Assembly (NCBI RefSeq): GCF_021155765.1
Contig: NC_060116.1
Coordinates: forward strand, 13,206,001 to 13,270,000
Reading direction: 5' to 3'
Source of the DNA: Diprion similis
Lineage: Eukaryota > Arthropoda > Insecta > Hymenoptera > Diprionidae
DNA: 64,000 nucleotides
This document shows, in pieces, positions 54,901 to 64,000 of this stretch (the stretch's first letter is position 1; every line of letters starts with the position of its first letter). Below the pieces are notes generated by a model. It made no database searches and was not told the origin of the DNA. It saw only the letters and a program-made list of their open reading frames with translations. The translations under genes and the position numbers were made by a program.

Positions 54901-57639
54901 TCTCTAAAGAATGTGGAGCAGCCGTTCGTCAATTTACAATAGATAACTACATAAAACCAACCAATAATCGTTTGGCGTTCGAAAGAGATTCAATATGTAT
55001 TTAGCTGTTTAACGAGGACTCTTTTTTGATTTTTTTTGTTGTATATATTATTATTACTCTGTCAGACAAAACTTGTACTTCGGTTATCCAAACTATAGGC
55101 TCGGTCCCAATTAATTCGGATAATCTCTGTATAATTTACAAGAATTTGAGTGATTCGACAATTGCAATTCCAGACTTGACTCATAGTATACTACACGAGT
55201 ACAAGCAGTCGAAATCCATCTAATTGTGCATCATATTTAAACCTAAGAGCAAGGAGGATTTTGAATCACAGTCTTTCGAAATAATAACGTAAGCAGGAAC
55301 TGTTCATGAGTTCAGCAACCCGATCAGGGTCGGGAATTCACCATCTTAACAGTATCGACACGACCAGTGACCAAATCAACAATTGGCAGATGATCATTTA
55401 ACGAATGCTGTTTCAGAGATAAAATGCAGCGCTTTGAACTCCCCGTCGACGACGGCGTCTTGCACTCATCAGGGCCAGTGGGTGAGCTGCGACTCTGCGG
55501 TTTCTCCGGGTACACGAGCGCAATTATCTTGTCGCCTGGGATACAGGATGGACACGACTTCCTTCACAACTCGCAGAGCTTCCGTGACGTGCAACGCGAA
55601 TGGAAGGTGGGAGCCGGACCCCATCAGATGCATACCAGGTCCGCTTACGATTTACGTTGGAATCGAGGGGGGTGTAATAAGGGTGGTTGCCAACAATGCG
55701 GGAAACGCGTCCGGCGTTAATCTGGTTGACATTACCAGTGATAAAGTGATCGTCTACACCGGTAATCGGGGTGACAGCGATGTGATACCAAACATCGAAG
55801 TTAGGCTGAGTGATTCCCATCCCACCACATATATCCCCAGGGACTTTGGGATCATTCAGATCCAGCCATAATTGCAACGAGATTTGTGTCGGCTAGGGGG
55901 TAGATGTTAACGAGTACCTGTGCGTTTGGAGTCCCGTAGAGATAATTCACAGGCAAAATTTATCAGAAATATTAGATGTTATTTATTGCTTGATTAACTT
56001 ATGTCGCGATTTCTTTTCCTATTTCTGTTTTATTCCGGTAGACTTTGAAAGTTTGGATTCCTGTCACGTTAGATTAGTGCAGTTTATTTGTTCCTTAGGT
56101 GTTTAGTTTTGTATTTTAGATATGGCTGGTGCCGAACTCATGATATTGTTAAAAATAATTGATTCCAATAAATGAAGATACAACGAAACCGACTCACGAT
56201 ATCTCTCCGTTATCCCGTATCCTTCCGATCAGCTGGATTCACAAGACAAGACTCAACAAAGTTAGTCGAAATTTTACCTACTATAATAAAGGTAACTTCT
56301 TTCTAGAACAAATCTGTGAATTATCTCAACGAGCGCTTCAGCATCCGTTCATAACATTTTTCGCCCCGCGTCTTAAAAGTGTGCTGCAAATTTTTTGCTG
56401 ACTTTTATTTGCACTTCAACATATTTTCCATGAAATCGTTGTAGAAATAATTTATGGAGATAACAGTCAAGCACGGCGATCGCTTTCGTGTAAATAAGCT
56501 CTGGTTGATATTGGGATTGCGCAAACAAAGTGAAAATTAAGAAACCATAGTGAGACTACTTCGTAGATCTCAACGTGTAACTGTCGTGTTTTTAGTTTGC
56601 GGTGTCGCAAAAACCAACCAGACCCCATTGGTGTACAATGGAGTCAAGGCGTCCGTCGGCGACTTTCCGTGGCATGCTACTCTCTACTTGGAGGAGAACA
56701 CGGAGAAAGGACCCAAAAAGGAATTTCAGTGTGGTGCTACAATTATTCAGGTCAATCTGATTTTGACTGCTGCTCATTGCGTCTATGACGAAAATACCAA
56801 GACTGCGGTGAAGCCTGAGAAACTCTTCATCGTTACCGGAAACACATTCCGTGATTATGATTCTCCGCTGCACGATAGCAAAATCGTTCGAAAATCTGCG
56901 GTTCGTTTCCACTACGATATTCGGTTCTTCTATCGTTTATCCTCGAATGGAGTCCAAGAAATACATATTCGTATCTTGTTCCAGGTGAAAAATGTTTACT
57001 TGTATTGTCAGTATTACGGACTAAATGGAAATTACGCATCTGACATTGCACTGCTGGAACTCCACCAGCCGTTCGAATTCACCAGCATTCTTCAGCCTGC
57101 TTGTTTGGACGTGTCTGGGTTCAGTGAGCAGATACTCGAGCCTGGTGTCTTTGGAAAAGTCGCCGGTTTCGGTAGGACAGCAACAGGCACGACCAGTGCC
57201 GTTCTGCAGACTCTGACACTGCCTTACATATCCTACAACCAGTGCAAGTCTTCGAGCAACAGTAGCGAAATTGCAGTCTTCATCAGCAACGACAAGTTCT
57301 GCGCCGGTTACACAAATGGTTTGTTAGGATCGTCGATGAACTGAGACATTTATTTTTACACGATTGTTAATGTGTGTATTGTTGATTTCAGGATCGGCTG
57401 TGTGTGAAGGTGACAGCGGGGGTGGATTGGTATTTAAGAAAAACGACTTGTGGTACGTTATGGGGGTCGTCAGTGTTGGTCTCGGCGTAGACACCAGCAA
57501 CGGGGAAAGGACGTGCGACAAATACTCTTACTCACTTTATACCAAAGTCTCCACTTACATGGCATGGATTCAAGACGCGATGTTCAATTTAGAACGATAC
57601 AAGTTTTTCCGGGGGTGTGGATTTAATGTTTTCAAATGA
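51932..57639 (+). CDS. ModSP unit 6: complete four-LDLa single-protease gene, family A (A6)
   Basis: Exons are 51932..51983, 53037..53112, 53193..53582, 54200..54630, 55417..55638, 56596..56900, 56985..57318 and 57392..57639. The total is 2058 nt, 685 aa, close to known insect ModSP sizes. The signal peptide is MAVTFAVRRAAILTFVC/ALFASGS. LDLa 1-3 are in one exon; LDLa 4 (starting PCNQMVFRC), a Thr-Pro repeat hinge and CCP1 are in the next, then CCP2 and protease. TAAHC, SDIALLEL and CEGDSGGG are intact, with Ala189. The mature N-terminus is probably LVYNG after a non-basic residue. The tail ends GCGFNVFK with TGA and has no GTAAG donor, and no B module follows. I take this as the array's reference ModSP gene. 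Confidence 0.9.
51984..53036 (+). other. Intron 1 of unit 6
   Basis: No exon is seen. It shares scattered similarity with 1-1103 and 7,166-8,173, supporting a common gene ancestor. Confidence 0.6.
54816..55129. mobile_element. Pogo/Tigger-like MITE
   Basis: The left end CAGTAGAACCTCGATTATCC and the right end ...GGATAATCTCTG are imperfect inverted repeats flanked by TA dinucleotides. Such ends with a TA target are typical of pogo/Tigger-type elements. It lies in the intron between CCP1 and CCP2 of unit 6. The rest of that intron (54,631-55,416) is unremarkable. Confidence 0.55.
55639..56595 (+). other. CCP2-protease intron of unit 6
   Basis: This is a 957-nt intron. The CCP2 frame stays open for about 78 codons past the donor, to 55,871, but that extension has no counterpart in other copies, so I treat it as intron. 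Confidence 0.6.
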
Positions 57640-58235
57640 TTGTGCAGTTTAATAACATTTCAGAACAATCGATACTAATTTAGGGGAAAATTGTTGGTAG
57701 GAGAATAATCGTCGTTGGTTCTATTTTACGGATTGATTTATAATGCAAGGTTGTGGGAGAGAGAAGATTTTCGGAAGACTTTTATTTCTGTGCGGTAATT
57801 GCAACTTGATTTTATTTACGGACTAGTAATCTAAAAAGGTAACGAGAGGAAAATGAGGATTGTTACAGTTTGATCAGACAATAATTGGAGGTACGCTGTT
57901 TGTCAAAATATGTTTATATATAGATGTATAGGTATAAAATCGTATACTGAAATAAGGCTTGAAATTACAGGAATCACCAGCCTGAAACCTCTTATGATAA
58001 AAAATAGATTTTCTTCAAAGTAACAAATTCACAATGATTATTATACATATACGCGAAAACGTTATCATAAATAAAATAACTTACAATGTTACAACACAGC
58101 GCTACTTACATGACAGATTAACTTATTCACCCTGGGAAGGTACAGGTGATGTAATCGGTGGTGAGTATTTTGTTGGGGGCGACGGAAGGTCTAGAAGAGA
58201 AAACCAGTGTGAATTGAAAAGAAAAAAATTATAAT
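57640..58235. other. Convergent 3' region between unit 6 and CHMP7
   Basis: The 3' UTRs of both genes fall here. AATAAA on the plus strand (about 58,069) and TTTATT, an AATAAA on the minus strand (57,821), are possible poly(A) signals. If both are used, the transcripts overlap. Confidence 0.4.
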
Positions 58236-59924
58236 TCAGAGGGCTTGTGTAAGGGGCAGATTGCATTCAAAAGAATTACCTTCCAGACGCAAGGATGAGA
58301 ATTCTTTAACAATGTTTGGTTGTTTCTTATCACCGTTTACGTTGGAGTTACTTTGTGATTTACCAGGAGTATTTTGAGGGCTGTTAATTGAGTCATCATG
58401 TTCTGTTTCCGCGAGCAGCTCTGATAACTCGTCTTCAAGATCCGAATCGTAGTAGTCCACTGGTTTAGTTAGAACTGATTGCACTTCACTAAATTCTTCC
58501 AATACCTAAGATTTAATCCATACAAAGACTTGGATTAGGGTGGACGCAGAAATGTTTTGTTGACTTTAAAGAGCTTCGTAGCATTTTTCAAAGAAGATAA
58601 TTGCAAAAGTAGGGATTAAAGATAGAAAAAAATTAATTGAAACTCACCTCTGAAAGATCATTCATGGTATCGGCAACATTGTCTTCGGTAAGGCCATCTT
58701 CCGCCAATTTTTGCTTCAATGCGGCAGCTCCTGCTTTGTAGGAATTAAGTACCTGCAAAATAATGATAATTTTATTGACTTATATTATTTTTTACAGCAG
58801 TTTCTTAATACGGTTGTGTTTCTGTTGCATTGTCGTTAATGAAAAAACCAGTATCTGTTCACCTCGGAGTCAGAACGCATGTCGCGAACTCTAGTGATAA
58901 TAATTTGGATGTTTTGAATGGCAGCTGCACGTTTTTCAATGCTTTTCTCCAGCTCTTTTTTTTTTCGTAGACAGCTTTTGGCAACTTGTCGCATTCCATT
59001 GGCCAAATATGCTTTTGCATTCTTCATAACAGTTTCCTTTTCAAGTTCCAATAACTCTAGATTTTTGATCAAGGTTTCTTCCTGCTTTTCTAATCGGTAC
59101 AAACCTTCCTCAGCCTCTGTTACCTCTTTAACATTGGTGTTCGACAACTTGACCAGCGTATCGTTACTGTCTCGTTCAGGACTAAAATGGAACGCAGCTT
59201 TCTTGTTGAGACGCAACCATATCAAAGCAAGTTTCACATCGTCGTCTGATAAACTACCGTTTTTGATATTCACTTTCTCTATGCAATTTTTTGTTATGTC
59301 GGCCATAGAACAAAGGGTATTCTCTTCGTTTTTCTTAATCGTCGACAGAATCAGCTCTCCCAATTCCTTGACCGTCTCCAACTGGACATATCTGGTCTCT
59401 GGATCTACCGATGTCTCAACTATGCTATTTTTTAGCACAGAATACGACCAGAACAATGGTCGTTTCACAAGAGTGTCAACCGCCCATCCTCCCCAAGAAT
59501 TTGGGGATTCGCGAATGAAATTCGACACTGGAACAATCTCACCATTTCTGAAAGAATAAGGAAAAATACAATAACAATTCGGTCGAGTTTTCATAATTAT
59601 TGTCAAATTTTTAGACATATCCTGGTTTGTTTTTCACCTGTGCATTTCCTGAAGTACAATCGACAAGCAGGCCGGGGTTCTACCGTTACGCTTAAAGGCT
59701 TTGTTCAGTTCTGATAGAGAGAAACTGCAACGTTTCCTGTATTTTGACCAATCTGCTATCATACCGCGCCAAAATCTGTACTTAGAATCCCAGTCCTGTG
59801 GATTAGTAGAGCGGTTTCGAAACTGTGCAAACAGGGAGTTCATACGATCATCCTTTTCCCAGCACTCCGGCATTTCCTCAGCCGGCAGGGGTAGACTCTC
59901 GTTCAGATCCTGTTGAGCCTGCAT
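58236..59924 (-). CDS. CHMP7: Charged multivesicular body protein 7 (ESCRT-III-like)
   Basis: The four exons read on the minus strand are 59924..59638, 59547..58863, 58752..58648 and 58505..58236. The total is 1347 nt, 448 aa, close to the usual 450. CHMP7 acts with ESCRT-III in endosomal sorting and in sealing the nuclear envelope with LEM2. Roughly residues 1-190 are the ESCRT-II-like winged-helix half (for example CWEKDDRMNSLFAQFRNR and the NSWGGWAVDTLVKRPLFWS motif). After it come a basic coiled Snf7 helical region (about 200-360, with KNAKAYLANGMRQVAKSCLRKKKE) and an acidic tail (YYDSDLEDELSELLAE) of MIM type. The start is the first in-frame ATG; upstream codons lack ATG. Recognition rests on remembered family features. 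Confidence 0.9.
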
Positions 59925-60582
59925 TTTTTTCACCTTGTAGAAAAAGGCTTTCAAAATATTTGACAAAGTGTCTCTTGTTTTGTGAGGTTAGTTTTTAAAA
60001 TATGACTTGACAGTTGAATTGCAACTTTCAAATCAGCCAAGTAGGAGTTGAGTATCGAATTCAGTAACTTCTCGCAAGTGTGATGCGCTTAAGAACGTTG
60101 TCTGTTTGAATATTAAGATTGAATAGACTGATGCGCATTTCGTGGCGACATATTCGAACGCTTGCATAGACAATGAGATGAAAAATTAGCCAGAATCACG
60201 TCAGTTGGTCCAGAGAAGTCGGGTGTGCTCGGATTGTGCTCGATGGATGAACGATTTCATACGAACTCGCGCATTCCGCCAGTGATCTCACGGTCAAACA
60301 CACCGTTTAATACATGCATCATTTGCGTGAAGTAGTGAGCCTACAGTGCATGCGCAGCTGCGCTTTTGCCAATCGGGTGCGTACATAGCATAACATAACC
60401 TCAATTTTGCTAGTAGGTTCCAGAACCCCCGACAATAATCGTTCGCTCGACTTTCGGTAACATTCGACAATCGGCGATGAAACATGGTGCGTGATGGTCG
60501 TGACGTGATGTTTATGTTCGTTAAAAGTTATGTTTGGAAGGTATAGTCGTGGCCGGTGACGGTATTCCATAAAACGATTAGA
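59925..60582. promoter_or_regulatory. Shared divergent promoter of CHMP7 and EDRF1
   Basis: 658 nt separate the two start codons. I see no TATA box or ORF of note. The head-to-head layout of two housekeeping genes suggests a bidirectional promoter. Confidence 0.55.
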
Positions 60583-63500
60583 ATGTCTAATAAAGATAAC
60601 ACCGTCCTCGACGAGGTGAGTTAACAAGTTGGTTTGTTACAAAACAATAGGTTAGATCGATATGAAAACAATGCTGTATCTAGCACGAACGACTGTCGAA
60701 TGTTATTAACAAAAGTAACAGAAAAACATTTGAATGTGTTGTCAACGTTTTCGAATCATTGGAATTTGTTGAAAAATCAGTGGAGAGAATTGAATAAAAC
60801 TTAAGTCTAGATATTCTTTTTACCATAGACGGTCGATTTTGTTTTGTTCAAGGTTTAAACAGAGTCTGTTTCGTTGTTTGTAGTCAATAAACGATACTCC
60901 TATTTCAGGAAGTGACAGATGACGGAATGCCTCCAGACTCGCCCAAGAAGCCTGTCAAGTCAACGGCTGTTGTCAAGTATTCTGCGGTAGCAGCGCCAGC
61001 TTCTTATGCTACACTCCAATGTAACACGGATTTGAATTTACCACCGAGTAACTGGCTCAGTACTTCGGCACAAAGTTATGGTCTGCAAAGTGTTTGGTCT
61101 CACAATACAGGATTTTCTAGCTTTCGAATGGCTCATATGTTTCCTGATTGCGTTGGAGAAGTAGACGTTGTTTCGGACGCAGAGAATATTAAGAAGCTCC
61201 TTAAATTACCTTACAGTCAAGGATTAGTGTCCATGATGGTGCATAGAGTTGAAAATACTTTACTGATCGATGACTTTGACATTCATAAGTATCTGCTGCG
61301 CCAGGCTGAGAGCGACTGGGAATGGCTTAAGAAATTTATTTATGAACACGTGTACAATAATGTGGGAGGCAAAGAAAAGAGACTCTTTCATAAAACAAAC
61401 AGCAGAAATACGTTACAGCAAAAAAATCTTGTTTCCAAGTTTCTTTATCATTCTCTGGTTGTTGCCGACAATGCGAAACAAAGCGAGAAACCGAAGCTGC
61501 CCGTTACGCCTCTGGAACCTCAGCTGCCCGAGCCAACACGAGAAGAGAAATTACCCGATCCAAATCACAGTCACAATTTTGCCAGAAACGTTGTTTGGAC
61601 TTTTGAAAATATCCAAATGCTGATTGGGACAGATATGCCAATCTTTGGTGGGCAGACTCATCCCTGCATCAGCTTGAGACTGAGGGATATGGCTAAGCCG
61701 ATTAATGTTTTAACTGGAATCGATTATTGGTTGGACAACCTTATGTGTAACGTACCAGAAGTTGTTATGTGCTACCACCTTGACGGAATTGTCCAGAAGT
61801 ACGAGCTGATCAAAACAGAGGATCTACCCAATTTAGACAACTCCAAATTCAGCCCTAAAGTCATAAGAGATGTAGCCCAAAATATATTAAGTTTTCTAAA
61901 AAGTAATGCTACAAAAGCTGGGCACACTTATTGGTTGTTCAAAGGTAAAGCATTCTTATATTTGTTTATATTATTATGATTGTTAAGATGCTGTGCATTA
62001 TCGAAAATAGGAATCATAATCAAATGTGTTTTTTCCATTCAAGGCAAGGATGATGATGTTGTCAAATTATATGACTTAACTTCGCTCTGTACCGATTTCT
62101 CCGATGAAAAAGGACAAAATCCATTCACTGTACCAGTAGCTATGTTACTCTACCGTGTTGCAAGGAATATGAAATATTCGTCTGACTACCGTAGGCAGCA
62201 AGGAACCATTAGAATGCTGTTAAAAAACTGCGTAGAGCTTCTGGCAAAGAAGAAATATCCTCAAATTGTTACCTCGGCACACTACATGCTTTCGGATATA
62301 TATATTCCGGCCGATACAGACCCAGCCAGCCCTGGCTTAATGGACCAGAGCGACGAAGAAGATGCTCAAAGCGATTACAGTGCTAATCAAGATGCAGAAA
62401 GTAATATAGACAACTTTGATGAGGAAGTTAGCGTGGCCATCAAATCGTTGAGCCTGGCTCCTAGTAAGCATTATATTGTTGGTTGAAAAAGTTTTCCTCA
62501 ATTAGTGGCAGAACTTTTTTGTATGCATTTAGTTTCCACGCATGTCTGACCGTTTTTAATGTGATTTCAGTGAAAGGATATCGAGCAAATGAGGAACTAA
62601 AGTATAAACCGCCACCATTATGTGGCACGGTTGAAGAGAGGTGTAGAGCAGCGTTGGAGCACGTTAGAAATGGACTTGAATGCTTGAAGTATTTTCCAAC
62701 TGAACATTCCTCTGACGACGAGCAAAGAAAAAATGAAGAAGCATGTGGACACAACGGGCAACAATTAGAGGAGGAGCATCCAAGAATGGCAAAACCTTTC
62801 CAAGCTATTCCTATGCCATATGTGCCTTTGAGTCAAAGCTCAAATGACTCATCGGCGAATGTAGAAACGAGTCCAAAGAAGAAAGGAAAATCAAAGAAAA
62901 ACAAGAAGGGAGACAGGAACGTATCGAAACCAGCAGTTCAGGATGCCACACCAAAGGCTTTGCTGTGTAAATCTAACGTGGAAACATTGCCTACTTGGCA
63001 GGCCCCAAAAGCGAGCGACAATCTTAACTGGAATGCACATCTTAAGACCCTCTTATACGAGAAAGCGTCATTAATCTTTGCTGTACTGGCAGAAAACGAA
63101 TATTCTAGGAATAATTACGGGGCATCGTTGAGATACATATTAGCCGTTCTTGGATGCCAGGAAATTCTGGAAACGTTTTGTCACATCAAGAACGATAAAC
63201 TGATCAGCTACCTGCTGGGCAGGGCTGGTGACAGCTGTTTTATGACTGTTCAAGACTGGAATAACATTGATAAGCACAGAAGCGATTATGAGCTAAAAAA
63301 CGTAATTGACCAAAAAATTCTCAATGAAATTTACAATGTCAAAAATGTGAAATCAGGTGAGTTTTAAGCAAGTACAGAATTGAAGTATGTTGAGTACTTT
63401 GACTTTCGCATGAACGTTCGCTTCCTTGACTTTGACCTCATTGAAAACTAATATTTATGAAAATGATTATTTGCAGGTGGTGTCGAGCCATTGCCTCAAA

Positions 63501-64000
63501 CCTTAGACAGTATTGAGGCAACGTTAGAGGCTTCTTATAAATGTTATGAAAAAGCGCTTTCACTAGAGCCTCTTGAAAATGATAGAAATAATTTATTAAG
63601 ACGTTTAGGAAACATCCATAATGAGTTGGGAGTTCTGTACATGAATCAGGCTGGTATGTGATATTTCAGATTTACCAGCTATAATAAGTTGTATTTTCAA
63701 CCATCTATTTTTATGTCCACTTGTTTTAGCTTGCCGTCAGCAAGAAGAAAGTGCAAGTGATACAACCACGGATGTCGAAACGCTGCTTACTCAATCCTTG
63801 ACACACTTGGAGGCTGGTGTAAAGACATTTGAAGCAGTGCACGATGAAGCGAATCTAGCTCTATTACACTCGAATTCAGGGCGACTTATGCGTCTCTGCG
63901 CCCATATTCACATGAAACAACAAACGCAAGAGAGGCATTTTTACAACAAAGCACTTATCAGCTATCAAAAAGCCCTGCAAGTTTTGGGATCTCGTAAATC
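60583..64000 (+). CDS. EDRF1: Erythroid differentiation-related factor 1 homologue, 3' end off the window
   Basis: Exons are 60583..60615, 60909..61944, 62044..62463, 62571..63356, 63477..63653 and 63730..64000 (continues). All junctions keep frame; about 907 codons are visible of the roughly 1200 known for the family. The short first exon codes for MSNKDNTVLDE. The N-terminal region (SYGLQSVWSHNTGFSSFRMAH) is the conserved EDRF1 core. The middle has acidic (DQSDEEDAQSDY) and Lys-rich (KKKGKSKKNKKGD) low-complexity parts. From about 63,480 helical TPR-like repeats begin. In vertebrates EDRF1 influences GATA1 activity; its insect role is not established. The GTG at 60,912 is not the start, because the frame continues back through a spliced ATG exon. 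Confidence 0.9.

Noticed and set aside
55639-55871. Open extension of the unit 6 CCP2 frame past its donor
   Set aside because: The donor position and phase match all paralogues, and the extension is not conserved at A1, A2 or A4.
58918-59559. 213-codon plus-strand ORF
   Set aside because: It is the antisense of CHMP7 exon 2, whose minus-strand product is conserved and properly spliced.
59924-59966. CHMP7 start 14 codons further upstream
   Set aside because: That codon is TTG; the first in-frame ATG is at 59924.
60912-60914. Start of EDRF1 at the codon before TDDGMPP
   Set aside because: The codon is GTG; an upstream ATG exon (60583..60615) joins in phase 0 at a good GT-AG pair.

Overview
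The window looks like insect nuclear DNA. It is AT-rich, its genes are split by short GT-AG introns, it carries insect-type immune proteases, and the right end holds the conserved eukaryotic genes CHMP7 and EDRF1. Hymenoptera (a sawfly or relative) would fit, but I cannot prove the order from sequence alone.

About 57 kb (1-57.6 kb) is a tandem array of modular serine protease (ModSP / HP14 / Tenebrio MSP type) genes. These are the initiator proteases that sit at the top of the haemolymph cascade leading to Toll signalling and melanization. I resolve six repeat units from one exon grammar. It runs: signal-peptide exon (52-55 nt, ends phase 1), 76-nt exon 2 (ends phase 2, gives the first Cys of LDLa 1), an LDLa exon (390 nt, phase 2 to 2), CCP1 (ends phase 1), CCP2 (222 nt, phase 1 to 1), and three exons for a chymotrypsin-fold domain. 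Nine complete protease domains are present, in two families. Family A ends near 'SVGLGVDTSNGERTCD'; family B starts 'VCGI..LTPTILNG'. The order is A1-B1 (unit 1), A2-B2 (unit 2), B3 (unit 3), A4-B4 (unit 4), an orphan last exon, B5 (unit 5) and A6 (unit 6).

The central observation is that units 1, 2 and 4 have one N-terminal module but two complete CCP1-CCP2-protease modules in series. Each A module ends at a phase-2 splice donor, and in units 1 and 4 the A stop codon TAA lies inside that GTAAGA/GTAAGT donor. Each B module begins with a phase-2 acceptor, and the computed joins are all multiples of three. These genes can therefore encode double-protease proteins of about 997, 1115 and 1016 residues, or single-protease proteins if the A-B intron is not removed or if A is skipped. 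A6, which has no B module after it, lacks the donor. In unit 2 the A domain is a dead protease homologue (His57 to Arg, Ser195 to Arg), so the predicted product is a pseudoprotease joined to an active protease.

Unit 3 stacks three near-identical N-terminal modules and two signal exons in front of one protease. Units 3, 5 and 6 are single-protease genes. LDLa content varies by unit: 0 in unit 1, 3 in unit 2, 2 in unit 3, a vestige in unit 4, and 4 in units 5 and 6. Recent segmental duplications, an LDLa1-LDLa4 fusion exon and several small inverted-repeat transposons record how the array has been rearranged. A consensus NF-kB site lies upstream of unit 2.

Right of the array, CHMP7 (minus strand, four exons, complete) and EDRF1 (plus strand, six exons seen, runs off the window) are divergently arranged around a short shared promoter. 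I saw no tRNA, rRNA or CRISPR.
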